Assembly (NCBI GenBank): GCA_036897445.1
Contig: JAYMTL010000022.1
Span: 62,001 to 126,000 of the forward strand
Source of the DNA: Pelargonium tetragonum
Taxonomy: Eukaryota; Streptophyta; Magnoliopsida; Geraniales; Geraniaceae
Direction of reading: 5' to 3'
Length of the DNA stretch: 64,000 bases
Shown here piece after piece: positions 37,260 to 48,650 of this stretch; the stretch's first letter is position 1; each line of letters opens with the position of its first letter. A program made the position numbers and the translations under genes. The notes under the pieces are model-generated. The model made no database searches, was not told the DNA's origin, and was given only the letters and a program-made list of their open reading frames with translations.

Positions 37260-38436
37260 TTGGTAGATTAGTAGAGAGAGGGTAGGATCTATTCATTCCT
37301 ATTCATCTTAGGAACTGCCCTCTACTATAGACTGATAAACAAATAGCGCATTGAGAGATATACCTAGAACAAAGATACTAAGTACAAGACTATCTACTAT
37401 CCTAACTGCATAAAGTAAAGGAACACAAACTACATATATACATATAAGACTAAGACACATAATAAAGAACTGCTATAAGAGTACTAAAAGCATAAGACAA
37501 GAATAGCTACAACAAGAAGACAGGTATCGAAGATAAGACAGTCAGTCAAGCAAGTAAGAAAAAGAAAAGAAGAATGAAAAGGAAACGAATTTCCAGCAAG
37601 TAAAAGAAAAAGAAGTGATGGTGGGGATTCTCACGTATCTAGGTACTCTCTATAAACTATAAGACCTCCTAAACCCAAAAGGTTGACTCGGTAAGGGATA
37701 TTTACTCTTATAAAAGTAAGAAACTAAGCTCTTTAATGATAAAGGCATAACCCAAAGAGGGAATACACCTTATCCCGGAGACTCCCAAGGAACTTCTTTA
37801 TCAATACATAACACAGTGAAGAAGATACCTTAATACAATAGAACTAGAATCCACTAACTAGTACAAATAAGAAGACTATAACTCCTATATCTAAAGGCTA
37901 CAAGCAAGAAAAGAATAAGAAGACAAGTACATAGTGCAATAAGAAGAATAGTATAGCTACAGCAACAGGTAAGAAAGCCCGCGGTATAGCTACAACAACT
38001 ACAGACTACAGAACGGTATTATAGCTCAGAAGAAGCGGAAAGGTATAGCTTCTAATTAAATACAGATACAGAAGAGTACAAGGAATTCTAGGACCAATTA
38101 AATAAAACAAACAAAAGAATAAGAAGAAGTAAGTCAGTTGCTGGTTGGTAGGTAAGTGTCTTATCTTTACTCACTCTAAATACTACCTTACCCTCCTAAA
38201 CTAATAGTTGACTCGGTAGGATGGATACTCTTATGCACACACTGGGTCTCTACCCTCAACACTAAGAAACTCCATAGCACATAGAGGGATACATCCTCCT
38301 AAAGAAACTAATACCGTAATCTCATAGCTACAACTACTAGTAAGCTTATAAGACACTAACTCCTACACCACGTAATCTAGTAACAACAATACCTAGCAAC
38401 TAAGACTAGCTCATAGCTAAAAGCCTCCTGCTCTAC

Positions 38437-38682
38437 ATGCTCGATAAGTTAGGTATGGTTACTCGGATATGTATAGGTATGACTGCTACTCTACTTGCTA
38501 TGTCTCATGTTCCTGTTAGTACATCTTGTCCTGCTTCTCCAAATAAAGAATCTCAAGCAACAGAGTACAAGAACTCAAAACCAAGGAGGTATAAGAATGA
38601 AAACAAGTACAAACCCAGGTCTATGAAAGAAGAGTCCCAAACAGCAAAGGAATCTAGGTCTAGTCCAAACTCTCAGAATTAA
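38437..38682 (+). pseudogene. Family A frame, 81 residues
   Basis: The open frame has a hydrophobic and Ser/Thr/Pro-rich first half (TATLLAMSHVPVSTS, then PASPNKES) and a basic second half (TEYKNSKPRRYKNENKYK, then a Ser/Gln/Glu-rich tail). PASP...TEYK matches SPNTEYK at 34950-35147. The start codon used is CTG or TTG-like; the first ATG is a few codons in (38455). It sits between the second and third cores of the array. It could be a short lineage-specific ORF, but the other copies are broken and I favour a relic. I do not recognise the protein. Confidence 0.35.
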
Positions 38683-38912
38683 AAGAAGTCAGAATCCTTA
38701 GCATCAATATTTGCTGTTGCCTATTCTTCCTCAATGAGAATCTCTTACACGACTACTTCCTCCGCTGTCGCTGCAGTCGGTAAAAGGGATACTATTATAA
38801 CAACAGAAGGCTCGTAACCTCCTTACCAAGAAGCTCCATAACACAAAGAGGAGTATCCCTTATAGTACAAACAACAAACTAAAATCTATACAATACAAAT
38901 AAGAAGACTTAA

Positions 38913-39092
38913 GACACTACCCTAGGCTTACAACAAAACAAGAAGAAGAGTATAGCTACAGCGGCAGGTATAATAAGGAATACAAAGAAGAATAGTAAGA
39001 AGGCATTAGCTACAGGCTACAAGAAGGCAGGTATAGATATAGCTCATCAGAAGAAGAAAACTAAAACTAAATCAATTAAGATCCAGATTTAG
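38913..39092 (+). pseudogene. Family A relic: 59-codon frame, most lysine-rich
   Basis: No ATG start. Motifs run KKKSIATAAG, NTKKNSKKALATG, then KAGIDIAHQKKKTKTKS. Nearly a third of the residues are lysine, mostly AAG codons. The order IAT, SK-KALATG, I-HKK matches 19068-19208 closely. Low-complexity basic peptides of this sort bind nucleic acids in other systems, but that is only an analogy from composition. Confidence 0.5.
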
Positions 39093-39438
39093 AGTATCAA
39101 GAACGTTAAGTCAGTTTTAGTTAGGCATCCCTGCTTACTCAATTCAGTACTCTAACGAGAACCTCCTAAACGTGAAGGGTTGAGTCGGTAGGATATCTTT
39201 CTTCCTCTATCTACTAGGTTACATCCTTCTATACTTGATAAAGACATAAGACAAGAAGAAGATCTCCTAGAAAGAAACTAATACAATCTAGTATAAGGTA
39301 TAAGGGCATTCGCACCTTTCAGAATTACCTAACGGGGTATATAACAACTATCCATTATCTATACCTAGTACACGACTATACTTCTAATAGCTACACTGCT
39401 ACAACAAGAGACAAGCTCTTGCCTCAATCCTATCTTAG

Positions 39439-39603
39439 CTTATCTACATTAGTCTTAGTTATCTATCCTACCCTTACTATTTGGCTTACTCTCCCTCTTA
39501 TAAGGCTAGAGCTACTTACTTTACTATAGTGTCTACCTCCCCTCCTTCTTCTCTCGCTAAGACTCATAAGAAACCTAAGAATACAAATACAAAGAAGAAC
39601 TAA
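39439..39603 (+). pseudogene. Family A relic: 54-codon frame
   Basis: The frame contains AYSPSYKARATYF, then STSPPSSLAKTHKKPKNTNTKK. The Ser/Pro stretch followed by a basic tail parallels the SPSSPNTEYK region of other copies. AKTHKKG recurs in the plus frame at 57743-57994. There is no ATG near its start. It lies at the 3' end of the array. Confidence 0.4.
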
Positions 39604-39780
39604 AACATAAAGAAGTATAAGAATCTAGAACAAAAAGATGTAAGAAGTGTTACGCGTATAGTTGTACTATCCCAACTAAACTATTATACTAAGACTCTAG
39701 ACTATAAAGCAATAGAATTGAATACAATAACTATAGTAAGTATAGTAAGAGTAAGCTACATTCAATCCTAAAATCCCTAT

Positions 39781-42700
39781 GGGTATTTGCTTGCTACCAT
39801 CCTAAATCTACTACTTTCTCGGAGTTTAGGCCTTTGGAGTCTGTATTCAGTATTTACTATGTTAATATTCTTTGATCTTTGAATTACCCCTACATTGTAC
39901 TTTAAAATAGAAGTTTTGATTTGCTTCCAAAATCTACAGAACCTCCTCTAAAGAATATTTAAACATTTTAGTGGCACAGAAAGGATGCTAACTTTCTTTA
40001 GAATCCAACCAAGGATTTGTACTAGTCTACTTTACCTCGAAAGAGACAGGACCCAGATTTAGTACTAAACTTAAGGAACTGACCCATTAAGCAAGCCCGG
40101 GAAAGCTCGAATAGGAGAATCCCCAGGGTATCCCATAGTGTAAAACTTAGAAAAGTAAATAGAAAATTGATCCGAAGTGAATAAGATAAGAGGGCTTTCC
40201 TTTCAATTTGACTTCCTCTGGATAGAATCTAAGATTTTCCAAGCCTATCTTGTGAACCTATGACTCATGCCCCAAGCACTCCACAAGTAAATGCTAAAGG
40301 GTTCTCTAGATCCAAAAAGTCTCTCACCCTTAAATAAAAATTGACTTGGTAAGACTTATTATAATTATAGAAAAAAATTTTCTCTTTGATATGAGCAAGC
40401 ACTGCAGGGCCTTTTGACTTTTAAGGGATGCTTGTTTTTATTTTAGCTGTTTTCATTTTTTAATAAAAAAGTTTGTAGAATTTGAAGCAGAGACTTTCTT
40501 TTTCTATCGTAGCGAAAATTGTTATAGTTCTTTAACTAATAAAGGATTTCTTAATACTATAAAAGAACTAAGGAGGGCGCAAGTTATAGGATACATTACC
40601 AAAGACTTATGATTACAAGCCTATTTAGGTAAATGTTTGACATCTTTTTAAGGTAGAATAGAGTCCTTTAGCTTTTCTATGGGGTTAACTTTATTCTGAG
40701 GTTAGATTAAAGACATCCAGCTAGGATAACAACATAATTAAGGCTAAGGTTTTGAATGAAAGTAAGAGACTTCTATTACTAGAGGTGCGGCTATACAGAA
40801 AATTTTAAGTAAACCTAGTTTTTGTTATATATATAAGCCTAAAAGCCATGACTGACTAAAAAGTGAATTTTTAACTCTATAAAAGTTATGAGTAAAATTT
40901 TTAATGGGGTTTGATTCTTAGCTCTAGACTCAATGTCCTAGCTTTTTAAGAGATTTAATAGAGTGAGTACTTCTGCCGAGGGTAGCTCTAGCTTAAGGAA
41001 CCCCGGTGAAAGTTTGACCCCTATCAAATGCTAGTGAGGTACCGCGTATTCTTTATGTTTGGTCAATAGATAAAGGTGGTTTTGTCTTTTTAAAGAATCT
41101 CCAGTTCTGGAGACAGTGAAAAATACCAGGATTCCTTTTTAGGAAGCTCTGGTGGTAATATTACTACAATTTTTGTGTAGTATCTTATCAAGGTATTGTA
41201 AATAAGAAAGATTTCCTTTTTGAAAGACTAAAAAATTGAATCCGTAGCAATTGTTACCCCTAGGGGTTTCTTTTTTTGTTATGTTATTACGCGAGGCTAT
41301 AAGGTCTTTAATACTTTAGCCAAATGAAGCGCTTGTTCAGTTACAAGGATGCCGAAGGTTCTAATAGGGAACCCCTGGGCGTGGGGTTGTTGACTAAAGT
41401 CTACTAGGAAAAAGAAGTTTTTGCATGAGTGCAATTACAAGTGTTTCCGGCTATAAACTTTGTCAAGTAATGAGAGCTCTCTTTAATTCATTTACTAGGC
41501 ACTCTCTAGGTCAGGTTTTTTCTATGTCCCGGAGGAGATAATACACGTGCATTTAGAAAAATAACAAGTAGATGAGTTTCAACAACACTAAACGAAGCCA
41601 GTAACATTTTGGTGTCCAATACTAGTCAAATATAAGGTTATTCCTCTTACGAAAGTTAAAAAAATTCTTGAACCTTTACTAAACCAGGGATTCGCCTTTG
41701 GCCTTGGTTGGACCGATATTAAAAAGCTAAAAAATTGGAATACCGCCTGATCTATACAGGACCCGATTCTTCTAGTGTAAATAGGATCTCCACTATACTA
41801 TAGATTTAGAAGAACTTGCCCTTTATCCTTTATCATAAAGCTTCGCTGTATACGAACCCTTAGAGTAATCCCTAATACTAAAAGGAATTTTCGTACCCGT
41901 TATAATTATAAAATAGAAAAAGAAACAAGACAGCTTCTATATTTGCAACCTCTGGATATCTACAACGTATATTTTTTTGTTTATGACTGGAAAAACCTGG
42001 GATTTCTATTCAATTTTGCTTATCTCAAAAGTTCTTTTACATTTCAGTATACTAAAATCAAGCCTTTTTTTAATAAAAAAATTCTATTAAGCGAGCTTTT
42101 TCAACCTAAAAAAATTTTGATACTTACTTCTACTCTACCAGTTTTTGTGGATTTTTATAATCTTTAGACTCAAAATTGACTAGGATACGAGAATTTCTAA
42201 ATAGTAGAGATTGAACTTCTGCCTTATAAGGAAAGCTACTAGAGTCTCGAGGAAATTCCTTCCTAATCAACTTCACAGAGTGGACCCTTTTCTTGGAGTC
42301 TTTTAAAGAGTTATAGGTTCTAGTATCTTTTTAGGTTGAAACGGATTATATATATATAACTTCGCTGGGTTGATCTCTTTCCCTTCTTTAGTTCAATAAC
42401 CCAACTCAATACAAGATTTTAATAACTGGGAAGATCCTTGTTCTATTTGAAAATTTCCTGTATGCATTCCTTATTAAGTACTCTATCAAAACTACTTTAA
42501 ACTCAAGGGCATAACTTCCTGTCTAAAGTCGGAATCTGTAGTATACTCACGTTTTGGAGTTGACAAAATTAGAGCAGTCTCTTTTTTATTCTTCGACTAA
42601 AGCGAACGCCAAGACAAAGGAATCAATTCAATTTTATCATAAGCAAATACTTTTTGAAAAAACACTTATGAATGAAGTCCTTTTCCATACCTGTAACTCA

Positions 42701-43849
42701 AGAATTACACTAAAATTGAGACTTAATTGTTAATAGACCACTTCACAAGAAAAATCGCACTTTTAAGGTAAACTTGTGCTTTTTGACTCTTAAAATGAAT
42801 ACTGACTCTTGTATGTCCTCTATTCATCGTAAAAAGAATTAGTGGAGTTTGTATTATCAAGCACCAGCTCTTATTTCAATGAATTCTAGCTTTTCACCGA
42901 AATTGATCTATAACTGACAATACTGATGCAAAAGGGAAGCTCTTACGTAATAGTGTTTCTTTTGCATCCTTTCATGTCTTATTCTAGGACATAACCCCAA
43001 AACACCCCAAAGGGCAAAACAAGGTTAAGTTGATTTAGGCTATTAAGCAAATTCTGTAGTATTTAGTTAATTACTTTGTAACGGGATCCTTCTTGTTTAT
43101 TATATGCTAGACATAGACGCATGGGCCCCGGGGATTCTAGGGGCTTCAAATTAGCAAAACTAAACCTTACTTAAAAAGAGTAACAAACAAAAATCCAAGG
43201 AGAACGCTTCCAAAAATGGAATGAAAGATTCCGATATTTGAGGGTACCTATTTAATTAACAGCTTACCGCCAAGCCCTTGCAAATTCTGAAAAAGAGGCC
43301 CTTTCCTACTTTAAATTTAATTGGTGCTTTAGAAAAGTACGCAAAAATTTGAATCCTAAATCATGAAAAAAGAAGAGGCTTTGTATCTATAATTCTATAA
43401 TCAAAAAACCAAGTCTCGGCCCTACTATCTAAAGTCGCTCTAAAATCACTAGGACCTAAAACACTTTAACCAGGCAGCTCTTATTCCCTAAAGCATACCA
43501 CTAGAGCTTGAAGAAAGGAACAACTAAAAAAGTTTTCTGCTGTAAACAAATCGATACACTAGGAGCCTTGAGAAGCTAGACTCTTTTTCTAGAAAGACCT
43601 ACAACGGAAATACACTTTCTTGGCAAGAATTACTGCTAAGTCTGTAACTTAAGATCTTAGTCAAAAAGAACTATACCTTTAAGGAACTAACATAGCAGAA
43701 AAAGAAAAAAGATGTATTGTGAGCTTAACAAAAAATTTTGGGTACTATTTAATTTAAAGGTAACGAGTAAGGGATTGTTTAAATGAAAGGCAAAAGAGGG
43801 TTTCCTCAATTCAAGAGTCAGGCTTTCCAGAAGTTTTTTGGGTTTTAGT
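39781..43849. other. Gene-free stretch
   Basis: No recognisable gene, RNA or family A/B copy. The frame at 41943-42167 (plus, 74 residues) is Phe/Lys-rich and unrecognised. Confidence 0.55.
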
Positions 43850-44640
43850 AAAAAGAAATGGAAAAAAGTGAAGATTTTTCTTATTCCTTATTATAAAGTA
43901 GAAAGGTATTTGGTTCAGGAGTTGCTCTTAGATGTTATGTTCCTTTGCTTCTATTTTTCTGGCTGGATATTCGGATAAGGGGGCTTTAGAATAGAATGGA
44001 GGTTTATAACAAGTCAATTTTAGTGGGGATTTGTAAATAATAGGTCAATCTTTATTAATTATAAGAGTCCAAAAAGGATAGAATTTCTAGTAAAAGCCCT
44101 GGGTTTAAGCTTTTATTGAAAGCACTTCTTTTCTTACTAAACTTGTCTTCCAGAAAGAAATTGAAGTTTAGTAGTTTTCCAATTTAAGGTTAGATTAGAG
44201 TGTTTCAATTTGTACTAGTAGTGTTAGAGTCTAGCTCTAAGGTTGGGAGGTTGAAAGTAAGAAGTTTTCTGTAAAGGTTAGAAGAGGGGTTTAGAGTAAG
44301 CTTGTGTTTCTCTTGTCAGGTATTCTTTATTCTTTTCGGGGTTAGTTGTTTAACGAGACTGGGATTTTCTTTTAGTTTTTTGGGATTCAAGTAATGAAGT
44401 CTATTCTAGCTGAGAAGTAGGGAATTTGCTTTCCTAGTTTGACCTATTCAATTTGGGATTAGATCTTGCTTTCTATATTAGACTCCTCTGTTTCTGGTTA
44501 GGTCACAAAGGGACTATTGGGATTAAGGCGTAGTTCCGTAGTTGTTTGCAGGTAAAAAGCGGATAACCGGCATTCTGGAAAGTGTTTGTGACGCTGTTCT
44601 ATTGCATCCCTTGACTTAAAAGGAGAAGCAGAAAATGGAA
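43850..44640 (-). repeat. Family B copy, minus strand
   Basis: Minus-strand reading gives CCCAGTCTCGTTAAACAACTAACC near 44370, then AAAGAATACCTGACAAGAG near 44325, matching 29645-29680 and 30523 on the plus strand. One short frame reads KEYLTRETQ. On the minus strand it follows a family A copy (44690-45330), the same A-then-B order as at 35.3-36.4 kb. Confidence 0.5.
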
Positions 44641-44689
44641 GGTGGGTGGCGTATTAGTGAATTATTTACATAGATAGATGAGTATACTC

Positions 44690-45330
44690 CTTTAAGGAGG
44701 TTTTTAATCACAATATAGGTTCCCTCAATGTGTTATGAAGCTTATCAGGAGGGGGGTAAGACCTTGTGCGTTCAGGAAGTAATCTCTCTTACCGACTGTA
44801 GCGATAGCGGAGGAAGTTGTATCGTATATGATAGTGCATAGGCGTCCGTACCAGCAGCAGAAACAGAAGCTTCTTCTTCGTTTTAATTAGATTTGTACTC
44901 TGTCTTTTTTTTATAGTATTAACAAGAGCAGCAGAAGCTTTCACTTTCTTAGGAGTTCTAGAAGCTATACCTGAGTCCTCTGCCTGTCTTATCTTCGATA
45001 CCTGTAGCTATTATCTTCAGTCTCTCTTTATAGAGAGTGACCTTGTATATCTTATATTTATAGTATCGTGAAGTATGTTAATAAGTTAGAGTACTATAGT
45101 AAGATAGCGTTGTCTAAGGTAATTCCTCCTTGTACTTGTGTTTCTCGATAATGAGTAAGTACACTTAGTAAGGTTAGGAGTCAAGACCTGTTACCGACTG
45201 GAACGAAGTGAGGGAGCTAGTAGTTTTTTGACTTAGATTCTTTAGTTTCTTAGTAGGCTTAGTAACAGTTTTAGATTAGTAAGTATAGAACAAGAGAATG
45301 AGCTACAGCAAATACATCTGCTACTTCTTT
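44690..45330 (-). repeat. Family A, two degenerate units, minus strand
   Basis: Two GTCGGTAA cores occur on the minus strand (plus 44788-44796 and about 45190-45197), each preceded by a block like GAAGTAGCAGATGTATTTGCTG. The first core is followed 54 bases later by AAGCTTCATAACACATTGAGGG. A 22-base stretch at 44984-45005 is identical, inverted, to 37520-37541. Reading-frame fragments include ATGIEDKTG, comparable to TGIEDKT at 37.5 kb. Spacing between cores is about 400 bases, as between the last two cores of the array. Confidence 0.55.
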
Positions 45331-48179
45331 GACTTCTTGTTGTTTTAATTCTTTGTTTTACTTTGAAATAAGGAGCGGGTACGCTAACCAAGAAACTCCT
45401 GTGAAAGACTGAAGTGCTATTGGCTCTACTTTTTTTAGAGGTTTCAAAGTTACCTCTAAACTAAAATAAACGTGAAAAGTCGGGTGTATCAAGCATAAAC
45501 CTTAATTAGGAACTTCTATCCCTTATTAGTATTAAGAATACTTTATAGAAAACTTCTTTTAACCTAGGATAGGAGTGGTCAAACTAATTCTGATAACTGT
45601 TAAGACTTCCTACTCAAGTGTCCCTCTTAAAGAGCTGCTTAAACTAAGAGATTCCTAGAAAAGCTGCTTTTTTATCTCACTTTTGTTAGACTCTCTCTTT
45701 CTAGATACAAGGTATTACTTTCAAACACAACCTTTATTTTTATACCAGGCTTCAAAAAGTTACAGAGAACCCGGGCTACTTTATTGCATAAACTTAAGTG
45801 CCTCTTCTTTAAGTAAAAGTAGACAGATCCTATGATACAAAAGCCCTTTTATTCTTTTAAGCACAAATAGCCTTTAGATTAGCAAAAGCTCACACCCACA
45901 TTAAATTAAATAGAATCCTAAGCTCCCTGACCCTTGTTACCCTTTATTGTTTGAAATGTCTAGGTATACCCCTAAACTTTGAGTTTCCAAGCACTTGATT
46001 CCCATTGCTTGGGAGTTCCTCAGATGCTGAGTTGAAAAAGTTCCTTGCTTTTTCTACAATTAAAGTTTTATTAATAACTTTAGCAGACCTTTATGCTCGA
46101 GGTTTTCGTCGTCTCGTGAATAATTAAAAAAATCTAAATATACCCGAGATAAGAATTTTACGACTTTGACTCTAATAAGGAAATACCCTGCGTCCAGTTT
46201 TATCAACAATTTTTGATACTAACACCTTAACCCAAAACTCTAAACTTGAGGAAAAACAAGAGTTCTCCTATTTAATTAATCAACCTCTATCTAGCTAGGG
46301 ATACCCTGTTATAAAAAGGGTAAAGTTAAATATTGATATAGTTATAGTTACACCGGATTTAGTATACTAAAAGGGCTTCTTTTGAATTCTTTTAATACTC
46401 TATGTTCTAATATACTACTAAGTAAGTGCCCGCTTCTTAGGAATCCTATGTTTACAAAAAAAGGACTTAAGGGACTTCAAGAGTCACAGAACATAGCGCC
46501 TTTTTATATAACTAAAACAGGCGTACAGCAGATTTTTGGATTCATTTCTTGTCTTGTGTACTAGATATTTACTTTACCCACGAAAAATTTTAGTAAGGCT
46601 CGCATCTCGCATAGTGCTTTGAGTAGCAATAGGGCACCCGCTCTTTTGGAAGGCTCCTATTATGGACTTGGACGAATGGAATTCTTTTTAATCTATACGG
46701 TTTATCACTGAGACTCAAACTACTGACTTGAATAATTAGGCTTTGGAAATCCCTTTTTATACTTTATAAGATCCTTTATGCCCTAGAGTCCGAGATCTTG
46801 TTTACAATTAAATCTAACAAGGTTTTACTTACTATTTAAAATCCCATAAAAGAGTTTTCCTTTTATAACTCCTTTCAGGTTAGAAATAAAAAATTCCCTT
46901 TTTTTAGTAAAGCCTACATTAAATCTATCAAAGAATAAAAGGGAATCCGTCAGGATAAAACCGAAGAGTAACCGTTAAGAAGATGCTTAAGTGAGGCCCT
47001 TTGACATAAAAGAAAGAAGAAGCTTTTTATCCTCTTAGCTTAGGGGTTTCTATAAATATTAACGTTATATTAGTATTTGTAGCTCGTAATTAAGTTAACT
47101 CTTTTGATTTAGTAATATATTTTAGAGCACTCTACTAGCTTAAGCCTTTAGTTTATAGGTCGACCCTCAGGACCTCTGTAACTTGGATATGCTTTTTACA
47201 AGTGGGTAAATAAAAGCCTCTGGACTTGTTAGGATACAACTTAGAACATTTTTATTAATAAGGTAGATACAACACTTTTTCGTTTTTCTTTAGAACTTTA
47301 GATTTGTCCTTTAAAGTGTTAGTTTATCCTATTTATATCGAGTACAAAAGTAAGAGTTTCCGTAAAAAAGTTTTTTCTACAGTACTAAAGAGGAGCCTTT
47401 ATTCATTCTAAAATTATTGTCCTCATTCTTCAAAGCATAATAGCCTTATATTAAAATCCAAATTTCTTTTATTGAATGAATAGGCTAGATAGACCCTATA
47501 AGGACTTTTTAATACGCGATTAGTACTTTCTATTACTTGTCTCTCGTAAATAAGATAGGCGTGTAATCCTACTCAAAATTCCACAGAATTTCAATTCCTG
47601 ATAAATAAAAGGGAATACATAACTGGGGCTCGACGAGTACTAAAGTGAGAGTTTAGCTTGTAAAAAGGGGTTCCCTTTTAAATGATATCGAATAAACGAC
47701 CCTTCATTCCTACATAAAAGGATAAATACAAGGTATCTTTCTTAAGGAATATGGCTCAGTCTTTTAAAAACGGAACACTTAGATATTTGTGTCTTAGGAG
47801 TAAGTCTTATATACCTTTCTAATTTCTATGGGTATCCCAGTAAATCCCACTTAAGATTAATAAAAAGTTTCAACGTCAAATTAAGAAAATAGCGGGTTCT
47901 TGCTTAACGACTTTCCTAGGCTTGCCAAACAAAGTAGCTAAGTATTGAATTACCTAGAAAGGAGACTTTTTAATAAATAATAGTTTCAGATTTAAGATGA
48001 ATTTTAAGTTTTACTGCGGAGGAGTTTTTATTATAGTAAGTGAATACTTCTTTTCATGAGTAGAGTTGAGTGTTGAAGTTTTTTTAACTATATATCTTTA
48101 AAAGGAAGTCCCCTTTAGCTATAGGAAGAAACCCTAATTTATACCTTTTAAAGGAAACCTTACTTTCAATACTTATACT
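45331..48179. other. Gene-free stretch
   Basis: No recognisable gene, RNA or family copy. The frame at 46382-46564 is 60 residues and unrecognised. Confidence 0.55.
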
Positions 48180-48650
48180 TACTATCTAGCTAGAAGACCC
48201 TTGTTAGGTTGTTCAACTACTGAGTTCTCCCCTATTCGACCTCTTTACTATCAAGATTGACTAAGGCTTCCTCTTGAATTCCTTATCTACTTTCTATCTC
48301 AAACTCAAAAGACTGAACATTGCTTCTGAACTAGATCTACTTTTCGTATACCCTATCTTACTTTAGTTGAACCAGACCCTTCTTAGCTTAGAACCTATCT
48401 TTTTGATCCCTGAATTCTTTATCTTCATAAGACCAACTAAAAAGGAAAACTCCCCAAAATAGAATTTACTGAAAAAAGGGTTCCTTTAGCCTTGACTGTA
48501 AACTGCTGAACTCTACACTCTTACTTAACTAGAGATCCGGGAAAGATATACCCTTGTAAACTCAATACACTAGCTAAAGCAAACAAAGAAGGAGAAGAAA
48601 ATTAAAAGCACTTCCACTTTATGAAGTAGAAACAAAGGAATACTGCGTTT
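48180..48650 (+). repeat. Family B copy, plus strand
   Basis: The 21-base stretch 48378-48398 (CTTAGCTTAGAACCTAT core) is identical to 63195-63215, and 48496-48514 is identical to 29893-29911. The 118-base spacing between the two words here is close to the 121 bases at 29.8 kb. One frame reads SLEPIFLIPEF, comparable to SLEPILLTPEL at 63.2 kb. Frames are short. Confidence 0.55.

Larger units (their letters stand above)
37260..39780 (+). repeat. Family A tandem array of about four degenerate units
   Basis: Four copies of a GTCGGTA core lie at 37684, 38209, 38775 and 39181, spaced 525, 566 and 406 bases. About 56-61 bases after the first three cores comes a second block of the type CTCCATAACACAAAGAGGGATAC (37744, 38270, 38831). 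Before the cores lie CCTCCTAAAC or CCTCCGCT words. Between cores are stretches rich in AAGAAG and GTATAGCTACA, which encode the Lys/Ala-rich frames listed separately. Units are well diverged, so the array is old or fast-evolving. Confidence 0.6.

Noticed and set aside
37260-39780. CRISPR-like array
   Set aside because: Units are 400-570 bases and diverged, with no short identical repeats or uniform spacers.
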